The notes beneath the pieces were generated by a model that was given only the letters and a program-made list of their open reading frames with translations, was not told the origin of the DNA and ran no database searches. This document shows positions 1 to 12,129 of a stretch of DNA of 64,000 bases, piece by piece. This stretch comes from Parachlorella kessleri (Eukaryota > Chlorophyta > Trebouxiophyceae > Chlorellales > Chlorellaceae), in the NCBI GenBank assembly GCA_001598975.1, contig BBXU01000818.1, positions 1 through 64,000 of the forward strand, written 5' to 3'. The position numbers and the translations under genes are program-made. Numbering within the stretch: the first letter of the stretch is position 1; each line of letters opens with the position of its first letter.

Positions 1-110
1 TTCCTCCGGAGGAGGAGAAGAAGAGAAGAGAGAGAGGAAGAGGAAAGGGAAGAAAGAAAGAAAGAAAGAAAGGAGGGAAAAATAAAAAGAGGGAAGGAGG
101 GAGAAAATTG
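1..110. repeat. Purine-only GA-rich simple repeat
   Basis: The first ~110 bases are almost pure G and A on the plus strand and include a short (AAAG)n run. This is simple sequence with no coding signal. It may be the edge of a longer low-complexity tract cut by the window. Confidence 0.85.
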
Positions 111-2062
111 AGGGAGGGCAGGCGCGCGAAAATCGGACCAGATTTTGGCCAAGTCATGAGTTTTGAGGTGGTGGGCTTTACAGGTGCATGCAACAATGCT
201 GCGCAGGCTGGGCAGCATTCAGGCTGGCCGACTCACCTTGAAACGGCTGACGTTCAACCATGCTGGCGGGAGCGCCGTCCCATACACCCCACAGCTGCTC
301 CTAGCATATCATACCGGTAGCCCATCAGCCGGCAATAAAACTGCCTGCAATGCATCACAACACTACTGTTGTTGCTGGTAGCCGAGGCGTGCTCCCACCC
401 TGACCTGTTCTAAGGCAATGCACCAACAACAGCCAACCCATCAAACTCCATCCATCCGCAACAAAATCTGTGGTTGCACGCTCGAGGTACCGCTACGGCA
501 TAGAGCTCCTGGCCATGGCGGTTGGTGGTACGCCCTCCCGCAGGACCCGCCAGCTCCCTAGTAAGGCCAGCATACCGTAAGCCCAGGTACTGGCGGCATT
601 GGATGCCAGCTGATTGCACGCGACACCCTGTGGTACCTACCTGGCGCTGTCACTGCTGGACTCAACTGGAAAACGCTGCTGACTGCAGGCCAGATGCCCA
701 TATCAGAGAAATAAAGCGAAAGCCAAGATCCTGCAAGGCACATACGGTGCACTAATTGAGCCGAGTTGCCGTCCTTCACCCTGAACTCACCATGAATAGG
801 CAAACGTGTGAGACTGATTGGGCAAGGTGCTGATGGGTGCAGGCCAGTTGCCCTTGTTACTGAAATGAGCTAGAGCCAAGATCCTGCAAGGGACGTGCAA
901 CAGGCTTGATGAGCTGGGTTGATGTGCTGCCCCAATAACTCACCATGGGTAGGTAAACATGTGGGCCGTCAGAAGATATCCTCGAGTGCTTAAGGTCTGT
1001 GCCTGCCGCAAACCAGCCAAGGACCGGTGCCCGCGGTTAAGACATAGCAGAAGCTTTTTGTGGAGCAGCTGCCAGGTAACGGAGCGGGCTGCCCAACCCT
1101 GCATGACAGGGACGCAGGCCGGCTGGCAAACCAGAGTAAGTCGTGTTGCACAACCATGGCAGGCACGCTGGGTGGCAATTTAGGGCTCAACCACCTCTCA
1201 CGGCGGTTAATGACCGCTGACACACTGATTGCGGCCTGTGGCAGGCAGCGGCCAGCATAAAGTCAGAAAGAGTCTGATCAGCTGGCTTCAAGCCTGGCTA
1301 ATAACGTAATAAACCTGCAGGTGTATGGAAGTTGTGTTGGGTACGTTTCATGCAGCACCATGGAGAGGACCAACAGGGCGTGGCCGCTGGGTAAGCCAAC
1401 CAAAAGGTGCAGACGACACGCAAATGACGATGGTCTAGTGAACTGCCGGTCAGAAGTGTGGAGTGCTTCCCATGACCAGCTGGGGGTTGCAGGCAAATGA
1501 GCGAGGCTCACCTTCGTTGGAGAGAACAATCATAGGTCAGGTGGCGGCCCTTCCGTACCAAGGCCATGCCCGCAAGTGTGCCAGGTGTGCCCTGAACAAG
1601 ACGCCCATGGGGATGCTAGTATAGTATATCAAGTAGCTATATGAGACCTGCACGACACAGGTCAGGTGAGTCTCTCCCATAGGTACATGCCTGCAACTCT
1701 TGCAACCAAAGAGCACGGCTGGCACGGCATGTAATACACACGTGAGGCGGTCAAAACAGGCCTGGGCCCGGCGGTGCTGAAATGAAGTACTGTTTGCAAG
1801 TCGTGCTCGGCAGGAATGCTGCAAGCGCACCTACGCCTGCTGCTGCAACTCCATGCCTATTGTAGCCACTCGGACCAAAAGTAACCAGTTTGGGGTCGGC
1901 AGTATCTCAGCCAAAAGGTTGGGGCCTGCAGAGGTGCCAACGAGGCATAGCCTGCAATGTTGTCACATATAGTGATCACTGATGCATAACGATACAGGGC
2001 GAGCGAGAAGACAGAGCGCCATTGGCTCGAACAGACACCTTACCTGCGACGGCAAGTGGCAG
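111..2062. other. No convincing gene; weak local duplication
   Basis: No chain of open exons with consistent phases was found on either strand. Two blocks recur about 150 bases apart: the motif gccaagatcctgcaagg near 722 and 872, and the phrase aactcaccatg near 784 and 937. This suggests an old imperfect tandem duplication covering roughly 718-990. The stretch could include introns or 5' exons of the gene whose last exon is at 2063-2328. Confidence 0.4.
718..990. repeat. Imperfect ~150-bp tandem duplication
   Basis: Two diverged copies sit about 150 bases apart and share gccaagatcctgcaagg and aactcaccatg followed by taggyaaac. Similarity is partial and was judged by eye. Confidence 0.4.
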
Positions 2063-2328
2063 GCTGTCGCACGAGGAGCACCACCCAGCTGCACCGCCAC
2101 ATAGCTGCCAGTGGTGACCCAGGGGCAGTCCTGGTGGCATGTCGCCAGGCTGGATCCACAGGAGCCACGGCAGCCCTGCAACAATTGTGCCCGCTGTTCA
2201 AGCGGGCGCTGGCTGCCCTGATGGCCTCTGACGGGTTGCACGAGCTCCTTGAAGCAGTGCAGGCATTCATAACGAGCCGTCCTTCACTCGCTGGCAGCCA
2301 TGAGGCTCGATCAGACTGGATCACATAA
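2063..2328 (+). CDS. Probable last exon of an unknown gene
   Basis: An open frame follows a possible acceptor (...gtggcag at 2056-2062) and ends with TAA at 2326-2328. About 87 residues are encoded. They look like a helical, soluble protein, with the stretch LCPLFKRALAALMASDG near the middle and a polar C-terminus ending in ARSDWIT. The two bases after the acceptor complete a codon, so the preceding exon should end in phase 1. I could not find that exon. No family is recognised. A chance open frame in GC-rich DNA is the main alternative. Confidence 0.35.
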
Positions 2329-4195
2329 ACAGCGAACAGAGCCAGGAAACCAGCCTAATTCGCTGAAGTATGTAAGAGCAGCTCATTTCGCCCCGTATAT
2401 GTGGCAGGCAAGCGGAGTTGTGCGGTCTTCCCACCCAGCTGCTGTCACTCTGACTAACCCTCCCTTGAAGGATGCCATCCTCGTAAGTCTTGCTTCTGAC
2501 AATGTAACTCCTAATGTAATATCTTTCTTTATTTAGCTCCCATCGCACCGCCTGATTACGTCGCCAACATACTCCGTGTGATCATGTCTGTGATCAAGCC
2601 TCAACGCAGACTAGGAGGACTGCCATGGTGTATGCGGTGGAGGTGCCAGCTTGGTAGTTCCAGCAGGGTCTGTGGTGCTACAGCACTTTGAATGCCCTGG
2701 CCTGGCCTGGGAGGACTGGCTGCGGGTCTGGCAAATGCAGTGTGGCGCCCGCAGTACTACACAAAAGTTCTGCTTATGTGCGTGTGCCAGGAACTACAAC
2801 TGGCATTGAGCAGGTATCTTGGGAGCTTGCCGCTTGTGCACTTTGAAATAAAGGGTCCCATTTATGTGCTGGAGGATTTGCCAGGCTGTCCGCTGATATT
2901 TTAGACCCTAGCCATGCTTTCCGCATTATCTCACATTTATGGAGGCAGTCTGCCTGAATCAACGGACTAATGCACACTTGGTGGTGCTGAAGGTTCCAGC
3001 CGGGTGGCACCGGTGGCTGTGTGGGATACTACTCAACGCCTTTTGCACTGCACGTTCCAATCCATTGGTGCGGAAAAGGTGATGAAAGGTGAGCCAACAG
3101 GCAAGCCCATGGCACCATCTGGGAAAGGGAATACACATTCAAAATTTACAGAGTTTGCCTAGCCTCAACGTAATGCACCATGCAAAGCAAACTCGTACTG
3201 GACTTGACTTCCGCTGTAAACTGGGCTTTTCGGGCAAACCACCATTTATAGTGCAGGATAGCCCACAGAGGCAGGTTTTCTCAGATGCCGCACTGCTCCT
3301 GGGTGCTCGTGTGCCTGTCCTAGACTTTAGAAAGGCTGAAGCAAGCTAGCAAACTTGCTGATGCTGCTCCTACTTCTTTGCAGGAGCATTCCCATCTACG
3401 GGGTCCTCCAAAACTTCTCCCTGGTGCCCAGGCGATCCACTCATGTGCCCTGCAAATGGTGAGTATTTAGCACAGCATTGACTTGGCCATGCATTTGCCG
3501 AGACAGGGCTGCTTACACGGGACCTGGCCTTGTGCAGGCTGTCTCCTGGGTAAGCCTTCCTTGAACCTAAGTAACGCGTACCATTGCAGCTAACGGCTGT
3601 CACACCCAGAAGGTGCTGCTCCCATTGACAATATGTGAGCAGCAGGGCAGGGCACCTTGGGGCCCCCGCCATGTTGAAGGTTGGTTTTGAGGTATTTTAT
3701 GAAGAGAGGGTGTGGACACATTTTGGTAGCCGGCTGCCTTATCACCCCTGCGAACTAATGTTGCTGAACGGAACTGGGAGGCCTTCTTGGAGTTGTCGCT
3801 TGGATTATATGGTACGCAAAGCTTGACTACAGTTGTCGCCGTGAACCTACCAAGCGGCTGCTCAGCGCTATTCGGTTGATGTTGCTAGTGTTGGCTGGTA
3901 TACGTCAGCAGGAATGGTGTACTTCATCTCCTAGTATCTGAACCTTTGTTCAGAGTCGTTGTCACAGGTTCAGCCATACCAGGACTCGAGCATTCGCAAG
4001 ACTGACTATTGAGAAGACTGGCTGATCTCTGTAGCCTGCTGAGCAACCCCGCCAACAGCACGCATGTGCAGACTTGTACAACTCTGCACGGTAACGACTC
4101 AATCTGGCCTGGGTCCCTATGGCGAGCACTCCGGCAGATTCCAGCAAAAAACAGTACTGCTTACTTGCCTACAACTTGCCGTCAATACATCACCA
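2329..4195. other. No supported feature
   Basis: Open frames of 60-100 codons occur on both strands but lack matching splice signals and recognisable motifs. One frame at 3665-3826 (plus) has a protein-like composition, but neither its start nor its partner exons could be found. I see nothing else here. Confidence 0.4.
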
Positions 4196-4200
4196 TGTAA

Positions 4201-4220
4201 GTCTAGTCTAGTCTAGTCTA
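4201..4220 (-). repeat. (TAGAC)4 tail at the 3' side of a non-LTR element
   Basis: Read on the minus strand, four exact TAGAC units lie just past the 3' end of the reverse-transcriptase remnant. Short tandem tails of this sort are typical of several non-LTR retrotransposon clades, so this probably marks the 3' terminus of the insertion. Confidence 0.6.
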
Positions 4221-4424
4221 ACAGCGTACCCCCACCTGACCATGCTGCCGAGAGTCCCCCATGTGTGGCCAACAAAAGCCAGGATGTACTATGCCCACAA
4301 CCCACAAGATCCAAGCAAATCTTTAAGGCATGCATCACCCCGTCCGGACGAAGAAATCAACAAAAAACACAGAAAAAGGTCTATCCTACCAAGCTTCACC
4401 ATGTGTCCCGCACAGCACAAGCAC

Positions 4425-5620
4425 TTAGCCACTTGAAACCAAACCACGAGCCGCCCGCAGCGTCCATTCTGTCCTGATGCTGCCGTCGGGCAAGTCTAGC
4501 TGCTTCAAGAGCTCCTCATAGACCTGGGGTAGCAAAGGGTTGACAAGCCGCGCCCGCCGCCCCATTCCGTCTGGCAGTGTGGCCCATAAGGTGCATTTAG
4601 CTAAACGCGATTCAGGCCTACGCCCCACGTGCCCAAGGAACCTCAACGACCGGCGCAGCCAGTGGACCGCAACATCATTGAAGGGCTTGTCCTTCCGCCC
4701 ACACCGCTTGTACAGCTCCTCATCACTGATGTGGTCCCTCCATCTCAAACCTAGCATACGGTGCATGCAGCCCTTGACAAAGATATCCAGGCGATGTAGC
4801 TCAGCACAGGTCGGCGCCAGTGACTTGCAGCCATACAGCACTACCGCCATCACCAGCACCTTGAACAAGTCAGCCTAGTGTGCAGCGTAATACCCCACTG
4901 GCTGAAGAAGGGTCCCCACAACCCCATCAAACACAGCCGCACCAAGCGAAAGCCGATAGCCTAGCTCAGCGTTCAGGTCAATGTTGTCTGTGAAGTGGCT
5001 GCCGAGGTACTTGAACTTCTCAACCCAGCAAAGCACGCTGCCGCCCACCAGATATCTGGCCGCCATCTGGACTGGCTGCTGGCGCCTGCTTGTTGGCTGG
5101 CCTGTGGAGCAGGGAGAGGGCATGCTGCTGCTGCTGGTGCACCTTGGCTGACATGCTGGAGAGGCGGTGGATCCGCTGCAGCTACCTGGGCACCGTTTGC
5201 TGCCGCACTAGCTGTTGTGTGTCCCGCAGCTACTGAGTAGGAGGGGCACTGCCAGCCGCCGGGGGGGTAAAGGGGGGGGCTGCAAGAGGTAGGTTGAGGT
5301 AGCCACAGTGCCAGCACGCCTCACAGGTGCCGCAGATCAGCATGCTGCGCTGTGGTTGGAGGGCCCCGCAGCCCTTGCAGACTGTAGCTGCTGCACCGCC
5401 CACCAGCATGAGCTCCGTCTTGCTCTGGCTGAAGGTCAGGCCCCATCGCTGGCAGGCGGCCTCCAGTGCTGTGAGGAACCGCTGTAGCCCCTCTGCTGTG
5501 CTGGCTAGCACCACTATGTCGTCAGCCAGCATAAGGAGGGGCACTCGACCCTGTAAGGTCAGTACATAACCTTGTAAGGTTAGCGAGCACAGAGTGTCAG
5601 TACGATGGCCACATGAATTC
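4425..5620 (-). pseudogene. Reverse transcriptase pseudogene of a LINE-like element
   Basis: Three blocks in different frames together make the C-terminal half of a reverse transcriptase. Positions 5620-5400 encode the active-site motif as LMLADDIVVLAS (YADD with Leu for Tyr), followed by a typical GL.Q...RWGLTFS.SKTE segment. Positions 5400-5230 carry an unusual Cys-rich insert with CKGCG and CGTCEAC, zinc-ribbon-like. Positions 5120-4900 encode the FKYLGSHFT motif of the thumb. Positions 4868-4425 encode the tail with VVLYGCKSL, the MLGLRWRDHIS block and LRFLGHV..RPE, which is standard after the RT domain in LINEs. Frameshifts between the blocks show decay. The element family within non-LTR elements cannot be fixed by eye. 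Confidence 0.75.
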
Positions 5621-5660
5621 CACAGTCAGTCCAGGATCCTGCTCAGACCTCAAAATATCT

Positions 5661-8618
5661 GAAAGTGGCAAACATCTCCCCACCTCGGCCTGACGGGCCT
5701 GTACAAGCGTTCACCTACTGCCAGCATGTACAGCAACATCATTCAGCCGCTCCTCTCCTCGTCACCTGTGGTGGCACGTGTTTGGCACAGGCACTCTGGA
5801 CAGGATATGACCAGGATCCTGCGGTTACCCTCCGGCATCCAGCCCCTGCAGGGACGTGCACCACAAATCGCCACTGTTACTTTGCCATGAACCCACTAAT
5901 GAAAAAAGCGTGCCCACCCTTTGCAGAGCAGCCCCCTCTCCCATGTAGTGTCCAAGAAACCCGTCACAGCCAGCAAAGCTGGCGCTGCTGCTACATGCCT
6001 ACTTCAAAGCACATACCCCAGCCCAGTGCGCTGCATATGCACATTCCCCTTGCAAGCTCGAGTTGTCTAGACCTGCCAGCTACTTGCGCCCTAGTGACTT
6101 GCACAAGTCTCCGTCGTCACAAACCTGTCCACCACGGCCGGCTGCTGGTCACAGGGTGGCTCTGCAGCATAGCATGCCGTGCTGCATTTCAGGGGCCCAA
6201 TTTCCACAGCCTGTCCAAGCAGCTCTCCTGCAAACACAGTTCCACAACATAAGATGTTGCTAACAGACAGTAGGTACAAATAGCTGACATCGGCTATAAC
6301 GGGGATGATGCAGTTCAGGCTGCAAGCTGCAGAAGGCTAGTCGAAGGCACCAAGTTGCACTGAAAGGACAGCATAAAAAAGCTTTGTGTGAGGCTGCGGC
6401 TGGGTTTTGCCAGGCTGGGTTTTGCCTGGGTTTGCAAGTGAAGAGGGCACTACAAACTCGCACATCACCCACTTGAGGCCGTCAACTTCCGGTAATCATT
6501 GCAAGAGGCAGAAGTGAGCTGACCTCGCATTGACTCCTTCTGCTATTGATTGCGACTGGGTGACCCACCCTAAGTGAGAATGCCCGGCATTCGCAATCAT
6601 CTCACCTTATCAGACCCCTCCCGCTGCTCAGCCTTGACTGTGACAGCAGCTGTTGCAGCTTTTCCCAACTTATATACTTGGCTGACCATCGTTCATACTC
6701 CGAGCTGCCCAGCTTTGCAGAACACCCTTCCTTGCAGCTGCCACACAAGATGGCTGCTGACCCAGTTGCCTTCCTGCAGCAGTGATTCAACAACAAGTCT
6801 TGCAGCCTGTTGGCCGGCTGGCAACCTTTCATGAAAACCCTAAACGCTTTTATATCCCGCAAAGGCATAAGTGCAGTTCCAACACATGCCCAGGTTCCAC
6901 AGTACACTGCGGTACTATTTGCCGTGCGCACACACCTCAGGGTGCAGGTCCCAAATGCCTGCACGCCTTTGCGGCTCAGCCGCCCCGCTAAGCCGACTGA
7001 GGAAAGACCCTAAGGAGGAGGGTGCCTGAGCGGACGATGTACCTTTGCTCAATGGGGTCTCCTCAAGCTGCGTTATCCATTGCTGCCCACAATACGCCCA
7101 AAGGTTTGCAGGGTGGCTCCCAATGGCCCCAATGGTTCAAAGCGGTGCCATTCATGCCTGCAACTCAGCCCAGCACAGCCTGTACTGCTTGCAAATGTGC
7201 TGCCAACTAGCGTCTAGTTACTTGTGATTGCTGCGTCGAGCAGAGCTGCTGCATGTTGCTCCAGGTCACAGTCGAAGATTGCCGGCTGAACGGGCTGTGC
7301 TGCAGGGAACCATCTGGCTGAGCCGCACAATTCTCTCAACCCCCTGGAGGCCACTACGTTTGAGGCCGGCACGCCAGACAGCAGCACTCCCAAACCAGGC
7401 CAGGCCTGCAATGACAGCACAAGAAAAGCATCGGGCCAGAGGCTGATGGCACGCCATCAGAAGTGGTTAGGTGACAGTAGGGTGCAATAAGGATGGCCTG
7501 GCGGGGGGGATGGGCTTTTCCAATATCAAGCATATGCACAAACATCAGCCTGCAATATGGCTTGAGCTTGCCATCGGATGAGTGGTGAGCGTGCTGTGAG
7601 TATGCAGCAGCTGCCAAGATGCTTCTTGAACAGCAAAGAACCAATGCGTTGCCTGCTGCGGAGAAGAAATGCAGCCAGACCACATCATGAAGGACCACTT
7701 GAAGCCTAACAACCCTTTCACCGCTATTTCCTGACAACGCTTCCACTGCTGTCTCCTTAAGCAGGGCGAGCAGCAGCCTGGCAAAGACCTTAGCCTACAT
7801 CCCTCCCACCATACCTCTGCTGCTCAAGCCTGCCTTATGGCTTTTAAAGGGCCGCTCAGCAGCGGCTGTGCGCTCCTCAAGTCGCCCCTGTGGGGTAGCA
7901 GTTTGACGCACTAGTGCGCTTAGCACGCGGCCTGGGCAGGCAGGGCACAGCATATGAAATGTTTTTTTTTAGGCCAGGGATAATGCCCAAGCACAACGCA
8001 CGCTGGCAAACCAGCATAGGATAGTGACAACCACAGGTATGGCTGATGCAGTGCCCACAACCGGGCATGCTGGACAGGGGTTGGCCTGCGGCACCACACA
8101 GTACGCCATACGTGAGCATCACATGCCAGACACACAGTGGTGCCGGCCAACGCCCACCTGCTTCTGGTACCCGCTATTGCATAGCATGTATGGCGGGTTT
8201 TGAGCCCGGCCAGCTTGGGCGCAGCAACCCTAGCTCAAGCGCCCTGGGAAACGTGCGCTACTATGCGGCCGATATGGGCCCCTTCTTCTCCTCCCCCAGG
8301 GGCTACCCTCACAAGGAGCAGGGAGCTGTTGTAGGGCAGCTCACACAGCGGCCCCGCGTGGCAGCAGTCGGTGTGCATACCTGCAGCAAGGAAAGGACAA
8401 AGCGAAGAAAGGGGTAAGCGCGTGGCAGGAACACTGTTAGAATCAAGCGAGAGCTGCTCAAAACAAGGGCAGACCCACGACGCCCAGATACCCTTAGCAT
8501 ATGCTAGACCTCCAGACCACCTCCAGAGGAAAAACATACAAAACAGGTGTCCGCACATGGCAGCTCCCTCTCGAATGCGTGTTCTAATGACTGCAGCTAA
8601 GTATCTAACAAGTAAACT
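5661..8618. other. No supported gene
   Basis: The longest open frame (5665-6252, plus) has a non-protein-like composition and no splice partners. Poly-T of 10 bases occurs near 7961-7970. I could not assemble a coherent exon chain on either strand. Confidence 0.4.
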
Positions 8619-9254
8619 TCAGCAACATGGAGAGCCTTGCCAAACTTTTTTATGTGGGACTGGGAACGTTCTTGAACCCCCTGGATGGATCTGAGAATGC
8701 AAGGGACGTAGGGAATCACAGCAACCACGACTGAGCACACTGCGGGGGGTGCAAGGGAGGGCGTAGGCTTGGCCCATGCGCTGGCCAACACGGAATGAGA
8801 TCTGCCGAAATGAGATCTTACCCAACATACTGCTTGCCAAGCTGAGGAAAGAGTGCAAGCTGGAGACAAAGAACTTAATTGTACCCATTTAATAAAACCC
8901 AATCGCTTCAATGCAACTGCTTCACGTCAGTGTACTAGCCTTGCATTGATGGACGCTCGTACAAACACCTCCAGTTTCAGGTCATGGTCTTCCCTGCCAT
9001 GCCACTCCCTCACCCCAAGGCTCTCCGCTGCCGCACGCACCTACATAAACCCACCCCCCAGCTCCCCTTACCTGTGCATTCGGAAGAACTATGGGCGGGC
9101 CTGGAGAGTGCATCAGCTCCAAGGAATCGCTGCCACGCTGTCCATCAAACCTCTGACCCTTGGATTGCAGCAGCGGCACCCTGGCCCCCACAAACAATCG
9201 CGGCGGTGGGAGGCGGAGGTGGCCAATAGGAAAGCCAGCAGGAGATGTCGCCAT
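8619..9254 (-). CDS. Possible small hypothetical protein, three exons
   Basis: Candidate exons are 9072-9254, 8822-8841 and 8619-8739. All three joins keep frame: phase 0, then phase 2, then a single completing base. Donors are GTAAGG and GTAAGA and acceptors are CTCAG and CGCAG. The product would be 107 residues, starting MATSPAG and rich in Pro and Arg at its N-terminus, which could be an organelle targeting sequence. No domain is recognised, and a 20-base exon is easy to fit by chance. This is offered as a weak model only. Confidence 0.28.
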
Positions 9255-11418
9255 CGCGGCAGCTGCAGGCGTGGGTGCAAGTGGGAGCCAGAATATAGCG
9301 CGTCGAGAGCAAGTGTGCCGTGCATGGCACACAGCCAGTAAGCCCCAAGATGTCTGCTAGCTCTGTAGCTGCTGTTGTTGGGGCTTGGAATGCCACAGCA
9401 CAACACACTAGTACACACAGCTTAGCAAGTTACTGTCCTTCAAATTCTATCGGCTACCCTCCCGCTGTACGATCTCAGGCCCCCCTCAACTCTAACCTGA
9501 TCTTAAGGTCCATGCTTGCCTTACTGGTCTAGAAATGCTAATGCCAAAGCCAGTGGCCGCCCAGCACGCAACACTGCCCCTTCTCTTGATGCGGTGTCAT
9601 CATGACGAGCAGAGTGCAGCGGCAGGTGCTACCATGCCTGTTCCTGTGGCTTCTTCCTCTTCTTCTTCTTCAACACTGCCCCTGCATAGCTGTTGTGATT
9701 GCTGCTGTGGATGTTGCTGACCAGTCATAGATCCCACTTCTACCTGCACAGATTGGATAACCACATCATATTGCTGCACCCTACCTCCCTTCCCTGTGCG
9801 GCTTCCCTGCACACTGCCCTACCTCCCTGCACTCCCTGCTGACATGCATATGCACACAGCATACACAGCGACGGCATAAGAGGCCAACAAACCCCTCAAT
9901 TCAGGCTTTGATGGTTAGAAGCGGTTTGCCAGCATTCGAGCGATATCCACGGCGTCAGACCTCACAAACGAGCAACCCAAACCGAGCAACATGGTGCACC
10001 GGCAATTACCAGATGCCAAGACCTATGAACAGTGCAGTGGTGCGGCCTGAACACCGATGTCCCCAAAAGTCAGGCAGGCAGGGCAGTGCAATAAAACACT
10101 GGCATGACCGGACGCTGCACGGCCTGCAAATTGGAGGTACATCTAATACAGCACGCTGCACACAACAATGCAAAAATGGCGTAGCCAACCATCCATCACC
10201 TGTTGCTGCTGCTGGCCCCACCTGCCAGCTGCAGCATCCCTGTCCTTTAGCAACCCCATCCATGTCCTGAAGTGAAGTAGCGCCCTACCGCCGCAACCCC
10301 ATCCTCATTGTCAGCCCAGGTCGAGTTGGCTAGGCAGTCGAATTGTGGGGGACGCAATGTGTGAAGATGTGGGCCACCTGCAGCACACGGCAAGGTAGGA
10401 GCAGTGCTTATTGGAGCCGGGAAGCCGGTGGCATGAGGACCCTAGTCCGATGAACCCTGCCCGTGAGGCTTGGCACCTTACCCAGGCAAGGTCACAAGCT
10501 ATGTGGGACTTGCACCGGCACCCTGGTCCCTTGCCATCTTGAATCTCACACAAAGGATCATACCCCACAACAAGATAACAGATTAAGAACACCCAGAGGC
10601 AACAGTTCAACCTTGCATACACGCCAAGGCCGTTGTCCAAAACCTGGTACTAATCTTATCACAGGGAGCAGCATTTACCTAAATTTCCTATCAGAAAGGG
10701 TTCTAACCATCCGAAGGACTGTGCCTTGTCACACTCCTGACCCAAACCCCCCAAGCCTACGTTCAACTGTATGCGAATGCTGCTCCATGGCCCCTTTCAG
10801 AGGTGTTTTTGGATGGTGAGCCGAGGTACTCCATCCACACAGAACCCTAAACATCACCACTTCATACCAGCACTGTCAGCCTGGTCCGTGGCTTTGGTAA
10901 AGACTGCCCAATGGCAGCATTGAGCAAGATGAAATAGACGATTCAATGTTGAGTTCAAAGAGTGGCTGCTGATGTGCTGTTCCATCCATAGCAGCAGTTC
11001 ATGGCTCCCCGCGGTGTTGCCTGGCCCGCTCCATGGGCATTGTGGGGAGAGATCAACAGCGCCGCTATCCTGCTGTCACCAGGGGGTTGGGCTGCATGCT
11101 GTGCCAGTTCCTCCTGCACAGATGCTTGCCAAGGCGACCGGCGCTGCAGCTGCCAGTGAAGGCCAAATGCTAGGTGCTGCCAATGGGTGCTGAGAGAGGA
11201 AGATACAGGCAGCCACAAGGCAAGGCTGCTTCAACTGCTGCCACAAGTGAGAACGCTGCACCTTGGCAGGAGCTGTGGAACCATGGACCAGCATGGGATT
11301 GTGTCTTGTCATTAGTAGTGAGATCCCACCGCTGGCTGGCGGCTACAATGGCTGAGGGTGAGGTCTGAAGCCCCTCCTGTCCTGCTGAAGTGGGAAGCTC
11401 CAGAATGCCATCGATCAG
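9255..11418. other. Mostly empty; possible 5' exons of the following gene
   Basis: A TCTTCC/TCTTCT-rich run lies near 9655-9672. Between about 11,120 and 11,370 there are Ala-rich open segments, for example one beginning ATG at 11,121 and another around 11,220-11,360. They could be upstream exons of the gene ending at 12,129, but the splice phases could not be reconciled. Nothing else is supported. Confidence 0.4.
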
Positions 11419-12129
11419 CAGTGCAGAATGGGATGTGCTCCCTGCACGGGGTCCCGTGGATGCTGCTGGGCCTCATGAGGGCGCCACGGTCAGTGTGTTG
11501 GCTGACGTTGCTGATAAGCTGCCTTGCCACACAGCCTCACAAGGAGTGGAGAAGTCTCCGGGCACCAGTGCAGGCCCAACCCCACACCGAGGGATGGCTG
11601 GAGTTGCCCACCGCCGGGTCACCAGAACTGGTGTTTTGGTGCAGTTCCGCCAGCACACACACTGAGCTCTTGGGCATGCCATAAGCAGCAACGCCCCCAG
11701 TCAGACGACCTGACCATGCAAGAACCACCTGCAGGTTGATTTAGGCGGGGTAAATCAGCTGGCACATCCTTCTCAGAATGAAAAGCCCACCACCTTTACT
11801 CCCGCAGGCAGCACACAATGCTGCAGGCAGTCCAGCGCAATGTTGTAGAGCTCCGGGCGGAAGGTGGGCTGGGATCCTAGGTGGCCTGCACCTGCTAAGC
11901 CCAGAGCCCGGCCGGGTCGCTGTGCACCAAGGCCCCTACCCGGCGAGTGCTGGCCAAGCTAGCTCTGTGCAGTGCTGCCAGGCAATTGAGCTGGGCGGCA
12001 TCTCTGAGGGATGCGCTCATGTCACCTCCACCACTTGACGCGCTACCGGCTGGCCGCAGCGGAGTACTTTTTCAAAGAGATTGCAATGACTTCTGCGTGC
12101 TGACTGGTCATCTGGAGCAACAGCTATGA
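11419..12129 (+). CDS. Hypothetical protein, 3' exons only
   Basis: Four exons join in frame: 11,419-11,630, 11,689-11,734, 11,808-11,863 and 11,900-12,129, ending TGA. Junction phases (1, 2, 1) fit at every step, which is unlikely by chance. The encoded ~181 residues start with a disordered Pro/Ser region. They continue with a basic-amphipathic segment (QAVQRNVVELRAE) and a helical stretch (RRVLAKLALCSAARQLSWA), and end HLEQQL. No family is recognised. The 5' end is not found: the first listed exon needs one completing base from an upstream exon ending in phase 2. Confidence 0.5.

Larger units (their letters stand above)
4201..5660 (-). mobile_element. Non-LTR (LINE-like) retrotransposon, 5'-truncated
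   Basis: The minus strand carries the 3' half of a non-LTR retrotransposon. It holds a reverse-transcriptase palm, a thumb-like region, a C-terminal tail, about 200 bases of untranslated 3' sequence and a (TAGAC)4 tail. No upstream fingers, endonuclease or gag region is visible beyond about 5660, so the copy appears 5'-truncated, as is common after target-primed insertion. Part of its 3' end (about 4225-4320) recurs in the same orientation at 32,425-32,527. The element is a fossil rather than an active copy. Confidence 0.75.

Noticed and set aside
5665..6252. 195-codon plus-strand open frame
   Set aside because: Begins at a GTG, is rich in Cys, His and Pro, and has no neighbours or splice signals. 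Likely chance.
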